The notes: generated by a model not told the origin, from the sequence alone. Shown: positions 25,316 through 32,727, numbered from the stretch's first letter. The stretch is 32,727 bases of DNA from an alpha proteobacterium SCGC AAA280-B11 (GCA_000371745.1 AQUH01000010.1:1-32727); one strand, 5' to 3'. Numbers and translations: made by a program.

Positions 25316-25851
25316 TCGTATTTATGTTTTCGAATCATGTACACCTGTAAAGCAGTAAATACTAAACTTATTGGCACAATTCCAAATACTTTAAAGCTTA
25401 CCCAAAAAGCCTCAGTTTGTGTTCTCCAAATAATTTCATTTAAGATTCCTAAAAAAATAAAAAAATATATCCAGTGGTTAGTCACTTTGCTCCAGCCATC
25501 GTCAGAAATTTTTACGGTTTCAAATATATTCTTTAGTACAAGTTTTTTTTGAAAAAATTTTGTATAAACTAAAGCAGCTGCAAAAATGCCGTTAATAAAA
25601 GTCGGTTTCATAAAAAAAAATATTTTATTATTAAAGTAGATTGCAAGCCCGCCAAATACTGCAATGAAAGTAGCGCCAACAACTGCAATGACAGGGATTC
25701 TTTTTTCTATCATATAACTAATGATGACAGACAGTATTGTCGTCATTATTAACACAATGATTCCATTGTTCATTCCACTCTTTCTGTAAGTTAAAAAGAA
25801 TAGTAATAATGGACCTAGTTCTAGAAGAAATTTTATGAGACTTTTATTCAT
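25312..25851 (-). CDS. yciB: Septation protein A family inner-membrane protein
   Basis: A 179-residue polytopic protein with about five to six helices. LLELGPLLLFFLTYRKSGMNNGI at the start, AVFGGLAIYFNNKIFFFMKPTFINGIFAAALVY, and GWSKVTNHWIYFFIFLGILNEIIWRTQTEAFWVSFKVFGIVPISLVFTALQVYMIRKH near the end match YciB/IspZ, which contributes to envelope integrity and intracellular septation. Its start region overlaps that of the divergent DUF3108 gene by 17 bases, and its 3' end overlaps DUF2794 by 4. Confidence 0.92.
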   Translation of the reverse strand: MNKSLIKFLLELGPLLLFFLTYRKSGMNNGIIVLIMTTILSVIISYMIEKRIPVIAVVGATFIAVFGGLAIYFNNKIFFFMKPTFINGIFAAALVYTKFFQKKLVLKNIFETVKISDDGWSKVTNHWIYFFIFLGILNEIIWRTQTEAFWVSFKVFGIVPISLVFTALQVYMIRKHKYD

Positions 25852-26602
25852 TCACTTTTTATATATTGTTAATATATTTACTTTAAATTCAGGTTTATCG
25901 CTAGCAAAAGAATTCAAATATGATGTACGCGCTTACAATTTAAAAGTAATGGAGATTAACTTCAACATTGATGATGAAAAAAATAACAAAATAACTTTTA
26001 ACGCTGAAGCTGTAGGAATTGTAGGATTCTTTGTTAAAGTTTTAGCAAGTTCGACTGTTGAATTTGACAGTAAGGATAAAAACTTTTGGAAATACGAATA
26101 TCGTTATGACAAACCTACAACTAATAAATTCAGGTTAAATAAGATAAATTTTTCTAAAGAAAAAGTTTTGAGTTTTGAAACAGATCCACCTCGAACTGAA
26201 GATTTAACAAAAAAGGTTCCTTATCAAAAAGAAGACTATTTTGGCGTAATTGATCCTATATTTGCAGTTAAAAAGTTATTTTTAATCGATAAAAATAATT
26301 TTGATTGTAATAAAAAAATTAAAGTTTTCGACGGTAATATTTTTTATTATTTAGTTATGAAAAAAGAGAATAATCAAATGGAGCTTGATACAATTTTCTC
26401 TGATTACAAAGGAAAATTACAAAAATGTACTTTAGTCTATGAGCCAATTTCTGGTTACATTCCTGGAGATCCAAACACACCGGAGCAGTTCAAAGTTGAT
26501 CTTTATTTTGGAATTGTTGGGGATAACTATTTTCCAATTTATGCAACAACCAAAGGAAAAAAAGGTATTAGACTCAAGATGTATTTAAATATGATTAACT
26601 GA
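25835..26602 (+). CDS. DUF3108 domain protein, exported
   Basis: A 255-residue protein with a signal peptide (residues 1 to about 24, IHFLYIVNIFTLNSGLSLA then K). The mature part is beta-rich: YDVRAYNLKVMEINFNI, YRYDKPTTNKFRLNKINF, KVFDGNIFYYLVMKKEN, KCTLVYEPISGYIP and a C-terminal IYATTKGKKGIRLKMYLNMI. This layout matches DUF3108, whose members are envelope proteins of unknown role. A later start would remove the signal peptide, so the 17-base overlap with divergent yciB appears real. HspQ follows 39 bases downstream. Confidence 0.8.
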   Translation: MRLLFIHFLYIVNIFTLNSGLSLAKEFKYDVRAYNLKVMEINFNIDDEKNNKITFNAEAVGIVGFFVKVLASSTVEFDSKDKNFWKYEYRYDKPTTNKFRLNKINFSKEKVLSFETDPPRTEDLTKKVPYQKEDYFGVIDPIFAVKKLFLIDKNNFDCNKKIKVFDGNIFYYLVMKKENNQMELDTIFSDYKGKLQKCTLVYEPISGYIPGDPNTPEQFKVDLYFGIVGDNYFPIYATTKGKKGIRLKMYLNMIN

Positions 26603-26641
26603 TCTATTGAATTTTTTATAAGAATCACTAATTTATTTTTA

Positions 26642-26971
26642 ATGCTTGAAAAAAAATTAAACAAAGCCAAGTTCTCAATCGGAGAAGTAGTGAGGCATCG
26701 TTTGTTTGATTTTAGAGGAGTCATTTACGATGTAGATTTTCAATTTAGTAATTCTGAAGAATGGTATCAATCAATTCCAAAAGCATCACGCCCTAGAAAA
26801 GATCAACCCTTTTATCATTTGTTAGCAGAGAATGATGAGATTACTTATGAAGCCTATGTTTCAGAACAAAATCTTTTAGCAGACGATCCAAATGAACCTG
26901 TTCGTCATCCTTTAGTAGATCAAATCTTTAAAGGTAAAAAAGGTGATCTTTATTTTAAACCTTGTAACTAA
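26642..26971 (+). CDS. hspQ: HspQ/YccV family protein (hemimethylated DNA-binding domain)
   Basis: A 109-residue single-domain protein. AKFSIGEVVRHRLFDFRGVIYDVDFQFSN, QPFYHLLAENDEITYEAYVSEQNLLAD and RHPLVDQIF are the conserved blocks. In enterobacteria HspQ binds and specifically enhances Lon protease and affects DnaA stability; whether that holds in this organism is not shown. It lies between the DUF3108 gene and, convergently, the dehydrogenase gene (3-base gap between stops). Confidence 0.92.
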   Translation: MLEKKLNKAKFSIGEVVRHRLFDFRGVIYDVDFQFSNSEEWYQSIPKASRPRKDQPFYHLLAENDEITYEAYVSEQNLLADDPNEPVRHPLVDQIFKGKKGDLYFKPCN

Positions 26972-26974
26972 AAT

Positions 26975-27871
26975 TTAAGAATTATTTTTATCAATTAATT
27001 TAATAATTGCTGAAAAATCAAGAGCACCATCTCCTTGGGAACTTAGATCTTTATATAATTTTAGTGCTGTTCTTGCCATTGTGGCAGATTGATTAATTTG
27101 TGTAGCAGCTTCTGTGGCCAAACCTAAATCTTTAATCATAAGATCAGTTCCAAAGCCGCCAGTATAATTTCTAGAGGCTGGAGCATTAGCGACAACTCCT
27201 GGATAGGGATTGTAAACCTCACTACTCCAACAACGACCACTAGAGGAGTTAATTATTCCAGCTAGAATATTAGGATCCATTCCCATGGAAACACCAAGAG
27301 ACATGGCTTCAGCAACGCCTATCATTGATATGCCAAGCAACATATTATTAGCTACTTTTGCTACCTGACCGTTGCCTGAGGGACCACAATGAACAATATT
27401 TTTTCCCATATTAGTAAGAATTGGTTTTGCCATATTAAAAATTCTTTCATCGCCACCCACCATGAATGTTAGAGTTCCAGATTGAGCGCCTCCAGTTCCT
27501 CCAGATACAGGAGCATCAAGCATGGGATTACCTTGAGACTCAGATTTCTTTGCAACATCTCTTGCGGTTTGAGGATCAATGGTTGATGAATCAATAACAC
27601 AAATTCCTTTTGGTATATTTTTTAAAATTCCATTTTCTCCTAAATAAACTTCTTTTACATGTGTTGAGGCAGGGAGCATTGTAATTACAATTTCGATACC
27701 TGAGCTTTTTACAACTTCAGCAGGTGAGTTTTTAGCTTCAGCACCAAGCGCAACTAATGGTTCGGCTAAGGATTTTACGATGTCATTTATTATTAGCTTA
27801 TGTCCGTTCTTAATTAGGTTTTTAACCATAGGCCCGCCCATATTGCCAAGTCCAATAAATCCAATTTTCAT
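26975..27871 (-). CDS. 3-hydroxyisobutyrate dehydrogenase or related beta-hydroxyacid dehydrogenase
   Basis: A 298-residue NAD(P)-dependent enzyme. KIGFIGLGNMGGPMVKNL is the Rossmann motif, DAPVSGGTGGAQSGTLTFMVGG the substrate-binding signature, and GNGQVAKVANNMLLG contains the catalytic Lys172. The CWSSEVYNPYPGV and RNYTGGFGTDLMIKDLGLA segments favour MmsB, which works in valine breakdown. No mmsA or acyl-CoA genes are nearby, so a related acid (such as tartronate semialdehyde) is possible. Confidence 0.88.
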   Translation of the reverse strand: MKIGFIGLGNMGGPMVKNLIKNGHKLIINDIVKSLAEPLVALGAEAKNSPAEVVKSSGIEIVITMLPASTHVKEVYLGENGILKNIPKGICVIDSSTIDPQTARDVAKKSESQGNPMLDAPVSGGTGGAQSGTLTFMVGGDERIFNMAKPILTNMGKNIVHCGPSGNGQVAKVANNMLLGISMIGVAEAMSLGVSMGMDPNILAGIINSSSGRCWSSEVYNPYPGVVANAPASRNYTGGFGTDLMIKDLGLATEAATQINQSATMARTALKLYKDLSSQGDGALDFSAIIKLIDKNNS

Positions 27872-27936
27872 ATAATTATTGCTATCATATTATTTGTTTT
27901 GTAACTTTAAATAAAAGTTAAATAATAGGGTATCTA

Positions 27937-28956
27937 ATGAAAATTTTAAAACAGCTTTTAATATCAATTTATTTTTTAGTATTTTTATCAACGCAGATTT
28001 CAGCCGCTGAAAAAATTAGTATTGTTGTTGGTGGAATAGGTAAACAAATTTATCTTCCAGCAAAACTTACAGAGGCGCTAGGTTATTTTAAAGAACAGGG
28101 TTTAAATGTCGAATTGATAGGAGAACAATCGCAAGCCGGAGTAAATGCAGCAAATGAAATGATAGCTGGAGTTGTTCAAGGCGTTGTAGGTTTTTATGAT
28201 CATACAATTGATCTGCAAGCAAAAGGAAAAGAAGTGATGTCGGTTGTGCAATTTAGCCAGGCACCAGGAGAAGTTGTTTTAGTATCCTCAAAATTAGCAG
28301 ATGTAATCAAATCGCCAAAAGATTTTAAAGGCAGAACTTTAGGAGTAACAGGACTTGGCTCTTCAACAAATTTTATCATGATGTATCTTTCGGTGAAGGC
28401 TGGACTTAAGCCATCAGACGTCACACCTTTAGCTGTTGGTGCTGGACACACTTTTATTGCAGCAATGAAACAAGGAAAGATAGATGTCGGCATAACGACA
28501 GAGCCAACAATTTCTACAATGTTAGCAAGTGGGGACGCTAAAATTTTAATTGATCAGAGACATCCAGAGGGAACTATAAAATCACTTGGAGGATTATATC
28601 CTGCCGCATGTTTATATATGTCTACAAAATGGATTAATTCACATCCAGACGAAGTTCAAAAACTTGCAAATGCATTTTATAAAACTATGAGGTTTATCGA
28701 CACTCACTCAGCTGCAGAAATAGCAGCATTGCTTCCGCCCGATTTTTATGGAGATTCTAAAGAACAGTACATAAAATCTTTAGCTGAAAGTAAACGTATG
28801 TTCACAAAAGATGGAGTAATGCCACAAGGTGGACCAGAGTCTGTTCTGAGAGTCCTGCAGGTTTTCAATGAGGCAGTTACAGGAAAGAAGATCGACCTTT
28901 CTAAAACTTATACAACTAAATACGTTAAAGCAGCAGCAGCTAAATATAAATTGTAA
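27937..28956 (+). CDS. NitT/TauT-type ABC transporter substrate-binding protein
   Basis: A 339-residue periplasmic binding protein. The N-terminus is a signal peptide (LLISIYFLVFLSTQISA, cleavage near AAEK). The mature part follows the NMT1/SsuA-like fold: GYFKEQGLNVELIGEQSQAGVNAANEMIAG, DFKGRTLGVTGLGSSTNFIMMYLSVKAGLKPSDV, MKQGKIDVGITTEPTISTMLASGDAKILID. Related proteins bind nitrate, taurine, alkanesulfonates or thiamine precursors; I cannot assign the ligand. It leads a complete importer operon (binding protein, ATPase, permease). Its less AT-biased codon use fits a highly made protein. Confidence 0.9.
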   Translation: MKILKQLLISIYFLVFLSTQISAAEKISIVVGGIGKQIYLPAKLTEALGYFKEQGLNVELIGEQSQAGVNAANEMIAGVVQGVVGFYDHTIDLQAKGKEVMSVVQFSQAPGEVVLVSSKLADVIKSPKDFKGRTLGVTGLGSSTNFIMMYLSVKAGLKPSDVTPLAVGAGHTFIAAMKQGKIDVGITTEPTISTMLASGDAKILIDQRHPEGTIKSLGGLYPAACLYMSTKWINSHPDEVQKLANAFYKTMRFIDTHSAAEIAALLPPDFYGDSKEQYIKSLAESKRMFTKDGVMPQGGPESVLRVLQVFNEAVTGKKIDLSKTYTTKYVKAAAAKYKL

Positions 28957-28975
28957 ATATATTTTAAAACCAGTT

Positions 28976-29755
28976 ATGAATTCAAATTTTTTGATCGAAC
29001 TGGAAAATGTTGACAGGCGTTTTACAAGCCCTGAAGGAAAAATTATTCAAGTTTTAGATAATTTTTCAATGACCGTTAAGCCAGGTGAATTCTGTGCTGT
29101 CGTTGGACCTACTGGATGTGGAAAATCAACTACTTTAAGTTTAATTTCTGGTTTAGCAAAAGCAAACGCTGGAAAAGTTCTAATCGAAGGAAAAGAGTTT
29201 GAAGGAATAGATTCTAGAGTTGGATATGTTTTTCAAACCGATGCAGTTTTTCCATGGAAAAATGTTTTGGATAATGTTGCTGTAGGACCTTTGTTTAGGG
29301 GTGTAGACAAAAAAGAAGCAATAGAGAAGTCTTTGGATTGGATAAAAAGAGTAGGCCTACAAGGATTTGAGCATCATTACCCTCATCAACTTAGCGGCGG
29401 CATGCGAAAAAGAGTTGCGTTAGCACAAACATTTATAAATTCTCCGGATATTTTACTTATGGATGAACCATTCTCTTCTTTAGATGTTCAAACTAAATTG
29501 TTAATGCAGCAAGAGCTTTTACAATTATGGTCTAAACATAAGGCTGCAGTTGTTTTCGTTACTCACGATATTGAAGAAGCAACTATACTTGCAGATAAAG
29601 TGTACGTTCTAAGCAAAAGACCCACAAAAGTTAAAAAAATTTATAATGTGGATATTGAAAGACCTAGAATAGTAACTGAGACTAGATACACAAAAAAATT
29701 TATTGAGATTTCAAAAAGCATATGGAACGATTTAAGCGAGGAAGTGAATATTTAA
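28976..29755 (+). CDS. NitT/TauT-type ABC transporter ATP-binding protein
   Basis: A 259-residue ATPase subunit. Walker A GPTGCGKST is at 44-52, the Q-loop region reads YVFQTDAVFPWKNVLDNVAVGP, the signature is LSGGMRKRVALAQTF, and Walker B is ILLMDEPFSSLD followed by VFVTHDIEEA. The ATG at 28976 is chosen because the frame upstream (from 28868) overlaps the binding-protein gene and encodes unrelated sequence. The binding-protein stop is 19 bases before. Family: SsuB/TauB-like. Confidence 0.94.
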   Translation: MNSNFLIELENVDRRFTSPEGKIIQVLDNFSMTVKPGEFCAVVGPTGCGKSTTLSLISGLAKANAGKVLIEGKEFEGIDSRVGYVFQTDAVFPWKNVLDNVAVGPLFRGVDKKEAIEKSLDWIKRVGLQGFEHHYPHQLSGGMRKRVALAQTFINSPDILLMDEPFSSLDVQTKLLMQQELLQLWSKHKAAVVFVTHDIEEATILADKVYVLSKRPTKVKKIYNVDIERPRIVTETRYTKKFIEISKSIWNDLSEEVNI

Positions 29756-29756
29756 T

Positions 29757-30605
29757 ATGAGTGACCAAAATAATATAAATAGAGAAGAAGAAATTAAAAA
29801 GTTAGAAAAAATTTCTGTTGAAAAAGTAAAAGAACGTTGGAGATTTGTTATTTTTTATAGATTTATGTTTTTATTTGTTACATTGGGTGGTTGGGAAGTT
29901 TTAGGGCGCACCGGGACCATCGATCCATTTTTCTTTTCTATGCCATCATCAATTGCTTATCAGCTTTATATTTGGATTATTAAAGGAACATCACAAGGAC
30001 CTCTTTGGCTGCAGGTATTGGTTACTTTAGAAGAGACTGTTCTTGGATTTTTAATTGGAGCAGTAATGGGAATTATTTGTGGGATTGCACTTGGAAGAAA
30101 TAAGATGCTCGCAGATATTTTTAGTATTTACATTAAGATTGCAAATGCAATTCCAAGAATTGTTTTAGGATCAATTTTTATTATTGCTCTTGGACTTGGA
30201 ATGGCTTCAAAAGTTGCATTAGCAGTTGTAATGGTTTTCTTTGTTGTTTTTGGGAATGCATTTCAAGGAGTTCGAGAAGCAGATACCAATCTTATTGCAA
30301 ACGCTAGAGTATTAGGCGCAAGCGATCGTCAGGTTACTTTTAAAGTAGTCCTGCCTTCTGCTTTAAGTTGGATACTTGCCAGCTTACATATTAGTTTTGG
30401 TTTTGCATTAGTTGGAGCTGTGGTTGGAGAATTCTTAGGCTCCAAACAAGGAATAGGTTTGTTGATAGCGACCGCTCAAGGAGCATTTAATGCCGCTGGT
30501 GTTTTTGCAGCAATGATCGTTTTAGCTGTTGTAGCGCTTTTAGCTGATTATTTGATTACAAGGCTAGAAAATCGCCTTTTAAAATGGCGTCCCACCGTTC
30601 AATAG
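29757..30605 (+). CDS. NitT/TauT-type ABC transporter permease
   Basis: A 282-residue inner-membrane subunit with a charged N-terminal extension of about 30 residues (rich in Glu/Lys) before the first helix. It has around six helices. The EAA-loop region EADTNLIANARVLGASDRQVTFKVVLPSALSWILASLHISFGFALVGAVVGEFLGSKQGIGLLI is the SsuC/TauC-type motif that contacts the ATPase. It begins one base after the ATPase stop. It completes the three-gene importer. Confidence 0.93.
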   Translation: MSDQNNINREEEIKKLEKISVEKVKERWRFVIFYRFMFLFVTLGGWEVLGRTGTIDPFFFSMPSSIAYQLYIWIIKGTSQGPLWLQVLVTLEETVLGFLIGAVMGIICGIALGRNKMLADIFSIYIKIANAIPRIVLGSIFIIALGLGMASKVALAVVMVFFVVFGNAFQGVREADTNLIANARVLGASDRQVTFKVVLPSALSWILASLHISFGFALVGAVVGEFLGSKQGIGLLIATAQGAFNAAGVFAAMIVLAVVALLADYLITRLENRLLKWRPTVQ

Positions 30606-30670
30606 TCGCCTTAATTAAAACATTATTAACTCAAAAGTTAGACAGAATATTTTATTAAAGTATAGACAAT

Positions 30671-30719
30671 GCTTAACTGAGTTATCTTTGATCCCCAATC
30701 TCCCTTATCTCAGTTAAGC
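30671..30719. repeat. 11-bp perfect inverted repeat between the ABC operon and ccmC
   Basis: GCTTAACTGAG (30671-30681) and CTCAGTTAAGC (30709-30719) can form a stem around a 27-base loop. It lies 65 bases after the permease stop and 45 before ccmC. No T run follows, so a standard terminator is unlikely; a ccm leader structure or a protein-binding site is possible. The loop is pyrimidine-rich (ATCCCCAATCTCCC). Confidence 0.55.
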
Positions 30720-30764
30720 AAACTTTCAATAACTCGAAACTTATAGTAAAAAAATTCCAATAAA

Positions 30765-31463
30765 ATGTTTGGAATATTTAAACCTAGAACCTTTTTTAAT
30801 TTAGCAAGTACTAGTATTTTTTGGCTAAAAATAATTTTTATTTTTTCTATAATTATTGGTTTAGGTTTGGCTCTAGTTTTTTCTCCAATTGATTATCTTC
30901 AAAAAGATACGGTGAGAATTATGTATGTTCATGTCCCATCGTCATGGATTTCGTTATTAATTTTTTTAATTATTGGAATATGTTCATTTATAAGTTTAAT
31001 TTTTAGAGTTAAAGTTTTTTCAGTTTATGCAAAAAGTGTAGCTCCTATAGGATTGGTTTTCTCTCTAATTTCCGTTGTGACGGGTTCATTATGGGGTTTT
31101 CCAACCTGGGGAACTTTTTGGAGTTGGGATGGTAGATTAACCTCGATGTTTATTTTAGTCTTAACTTATATTCTTTATGTTTTGTTATGGTCTTTTATAA
31201 AAGATTATAATTCTGCTGAAAAAATTACTAATATTGTTGGCGTAGTAGGATTGATAAATATACCAATTATTAAATTTTCAGTAGCATGGTGGAATTCGCT
31301 TCATCAACCATCAAGCATTACCCTGACAGCCGCACCCACAATACATAGCTCGATGTTAGCGCCATTGCTTATTATGTTCTTTAGTTTTTCCATTTTGTCG
31401 CTGATTATTTTCTTGATTAGATATAAATATGAAATTATAAATTTTAGAGTTAATAAAAAATGA
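30765..31463 (+). CDS. ccmC: Heme exporter/handling protein CcmC
   Basis: CcmC presents heme for covalent attachment to CcmE in System I cytochrome c maturation. The 232-residue, six-helix protein contains the tryptophan-rich WGFPTWGTFWSWDGRLTSMFILVLTYILY, with MYVHVPSSW before it and LHQPSSI after it supplying the axial His ligands. The ATG of ccmD overlaps its stop (ATGA, 31460-31463). CcmA and CcmB, usually upstream, are not here; the preceding operon is an unrelated importer. Confidence 0.96.
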   Translation: MFGIFKPRTFFNLASTSIFWLKIIFIFSIIIGLGLALVFSPIDYLQKDTVRIMYVHVPSSWISLLIFLIIGICSFISLIFRVKVFSVYAKSVAPIGLVFSLISVVTGSLWGFPTWGTFWSWDGRLTSMFILVLTYILYVLLWSFIKDYNSAEKITNIVGVVGLINIPIIKFSVAWWNSLHQPSSITLTAAPTIHSSMLAPLLIMFFSFSILSLIIFLIRYKYEIINFRVNKK

Positions 31464-31654
31464 TTTCAGAATTCTTAAATATGGGTGGTTACGGTTTGTA
31501 CATATGGTTATCATATGTATTCGCTGCACTGTCTTTAGTTTCTCTGTACTATTCTTCTGTTAAGAAATTAGCTTCTATCAAGAGTGCAGAACATCTTTAT
31601 CAAACTGAAAAAAACGAAGAAGCTTCAATTTCAGTACAAGCTAATAGATTTTGA
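31460..31654 (+). CDS. ccmD: Heme exporter protein CcmD
   Basis: A 64-residue, single-helix protein. MGGYGLYIWLSYVFAALSLV is the CcmD signature; CcmD helps release holo-CcmE from CcmABC. It sits between ccmC (4-base overlap) and ccmE, as usual. The C-terminal half is charged and longer than minimal family members. Confidence 0.88.
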   Translation: MISEFLNMGGYGLYIWLSYVFAALSLVSLYYSSVKKLASIKSAEHLYQTEKNEEASISVQANRF

Positions 31655-31685
31655 TCTAATATCTAGTTAGAACTACTCTATTTTT

Positions 31686-32117
31686 ATGATGTTTAGTAAA
31701 TCTGCAAAGAACAGATTAAAATTTTTTATTCTCCTATTAATTTCTGCATCTATAATAATTTTTTTTATCTATAATAATTTAAAAAAAAATACGGTGTATT
31801 TTTATGCGCCACAAGAAATAAAAAATTTATCAGGGGTGCCTGCCAATAAAGTTAGACTTGGAGGTCTCGTTAAAGAAGGTTCATTAAAAAAAAATAATAA
31901 TACTTATATTTTTGTCATAACCGATTTAAAAAATGAAATTTTAGTTGAATATAATGGTTTATTGCCAAATTTATTTGCTGAGGGAAAAAGTGCTGTTGTA
32001 GAGGGATTCTTAAGGGATAAAAAATATTTTATAGCAAGCACTATACTTGCAAAACATGATGAAAATTATATGCCCCCAGAAGTTGCTAATGCCTTAAAGC
32101 AGAAAAAATCAAAATGA
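31686..32117 (+). CDS. ccmE: Cytochrome c maturation heme chaperone CcmE
   Basis: A membrane-anchored periplasmic protein of 143 residues that carries heme to CcmF/H. Helix about 12-30 anchors it; VRLGGLVKEGSLKK and FVITDLKNEILVEYNGLLPNLFAEGKSAVVEGF form the OB-fold; LAKHDENYMPPEV has the covalent heme ligand His124 and Tyr128. ATGA overlap with ccmF at 32114-32117. Confidence 0.97.
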   Translation: MMFSKSAKNRLKFFILLLISASIIIFFIYNNLKKNTVYFYAPQEIKNLSGVPANKVRLGGLVKEGSLKKNNNTYIFVITDLKNEILVEYNGLLPNLFAEGKSAVVEGFLRDKKYFIASTILAKHDENYMPPEVANALKQKKSK

Positions 32118-32640
32118 CCGCAGGCAGCATAGGTAACTTAGCTTTAATAGTTTGTATTATACTTAACATTTATTTAATTTTTTCTTTAACAACAAAAATA
32201 AGAAAAAAAAATTTTAAAGATTTAAAGAAAATAAAATTTATTAATAATAGTATTTTTATTTTATTATTGGTTTCATTTCTAACTTTGATTTATTGTTTTG
32301 TTATTTCTGATTTTGCAAACGTTGCGGTTTATCAAAACTCCCACACAACAAAACCTTTGCTTTATAAAATATCAGGCGCCTGGGGTAATCACGAAGGCAG
32401 TATGGTTTTATTTGTTCTTATTTTATCTTTGTTTTCTTTTTTATTCTCAAATAGCAAAGTAAATGAGGAATTAAAGATTTACACGATTTTTTTTTCAATC
32501 AATATTAATCCTTATTTTTTTAATTTTTTTAATTTTTACCTCTAATCCTTTTGATCAAATTGATCCAAAGCCATTACAAGGACTCGGTTTGAACCCAATT
32601 TTGCAAGATCCATTGTTAGTAATACATCCCCCATTTTTGT
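32114..32640 (+). pseudogene. ccmF: ccmF, 5' part, frameshifted and then lost at a junction
   Basis: CcmF is the heme lyase core subunit. The first frame gives an N-terminus with helices and KPLLYKISGAWGNHEGSMVLFVLIL, a strongly conserved CcmF block. The frame then shifts at nine T's (32487-32495). Dropping one T restores IYTIFFQSILILIFLIFLIFTSNPFDQIDPKPLQGLGLNPILQDPLLVIHPPFLY, all matching CcmF, so a one-base excess is the simplest explanation. After HPPFLY the expected LGYVG is absent and the sequence turns into an inverted livF start. Whether the gene is truly broken or this is an error at a sequence end cannot be decided here. Confidence 0.88.
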
Positions 32641-32721
32641 ATTTTTGGGTACTTCGATATTAATTTTCTTTAGAACATTTACTTTGCCGTAACCAGATTC
32701 TAAATCTTTTATAATTAACAT
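32638..32721 (-). CDS. LivF-like ABC ATPase, first 28 codons only (inverted, truncated)
   Basis: Read on the minus strand from ATG 32721-32719, the sequence is MLIIKDLESGYGKVNVLKKI followed by NIEVPKNT, the start of a branched-chain amino acid (HAAT-type) ABC ATPase, where SGYGK-VNVL precedes the Walker A loop. The Walker A that should follow is missing because the frame runs into ccmF sequence. The match is short but specific to the LivF/LivG start. No other liv gene is present. Confidence 0.65.
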
Positions 32722-32727
32722 AATTTT

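Noticed and set aside
28868-28975. Upstream extension of the ABC ATPase frame into the binding-protein gene.
   Set aside because: The extra 36 residues resemble no ATPase N-terminus and overlap well-supported coding sequence; ATG at 28976 gives the standard start.
1-32727. CRISPR array, insertion sequence or transposase.
   Set aside because: I found no regularly spaced repeats, terminal inverted repeats or transposase-like proteins; the only mobility signal is the tRNA-Gly repeat pair.

Overview
The window is AT-rich (about 30% GC by eye) and carries an alphaproteobacterial gene set: hemE/PPSR/maf at the replication origin, rpe - heparinase-like - purH, tsaD divergent from hemC-hemD, an IalB-like protein, DUF2794, DUF1674/SdhAF4 and System I cytochrome c maturation genes. 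Short spacers, ATGA overlaps and strong AT bias point to a streamlined marine lineage such as SAR11 (Pelagibacterales) or a similar AT-rich group. That placement is inference, since no rRNA is present.

Layout. 1-1582: hemH (cut by the left edge) and hemE on the minus strand. 1583-1859: an AT-rich divergent spacer between hemE and the PPSR gene (RP001 homologue) with a perfect DnaA box, tandem 11-mers and a palindrome; this is very probably oriC. 1860-4983: PPSR, maf, then an in-frame chimera of the aroE 5' end with the hemJ 3' end, then rho. 4984-5637: a Lon N-terminal-domain protein. 5729-7048: intact tRNA-Gly(GCC), a 1.24-kb insert holding one SET-domain gene, and a 25-bp copy of the tRNA 3' end, which is the layout of a tRNA-targeted integration. 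7091-11315: phhB, purH, a heparinase II/III-like gene and rpe. 11371-15755: an MFS transporter with its terminator, a small DUF1674 gene, acs and an EVE-domain gene. 15851-19770: tsaD, hemC, hemD, folD and a small membrane protein. 19753-22495: argG, an IalB-like gene and an aldo/keto reductase. 22605-26971: BI-1 family protein, dienelactone-hydrolase-like protein, peroxiredoxin, DUF2256, DUF2794, yciB, DUF3108 and hspQ. 26975-30605: a 3-hydroxyisobutyrate dehydrogenase-like gene and a complete NitT/TauT-type ABC importer. 30765-end: ccmC, ccmD, ccmE and a broken ccmF that runs into the inverted start of a livF-like gene.

How the genes work together. Several serve tetrapyrrole and heme use: hemC, hemD, hemE, hemH, the hemJ fragment, and ccmC-F for attaching heme to cytochrome c. 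purH and folD share one-carbon folate chemistry. acs feeds acetyl-CoA, and DUF1674/SdhAF4 supports succinate dehydrogenase assembly. The ABC importer and MFS protein are solute uptake systems of unknown substrate.

Two joins look wrong for a normal chromosome: aroE'-'hemJ near 3380 and ccmF'-livF (inverted) near 32640. Both break core genes, and ccmF also has a one-base excess in a nine-T run. This resembles chimera formation during whole-genome amplification plus a homopolymer error at a contig end, although real rearrangement is not excluded. The most biologically interesting item is the one-gene, integrase-less SET-domain insert at tRNA-Gly. No spacer longer than 300 bases lacks a gene.
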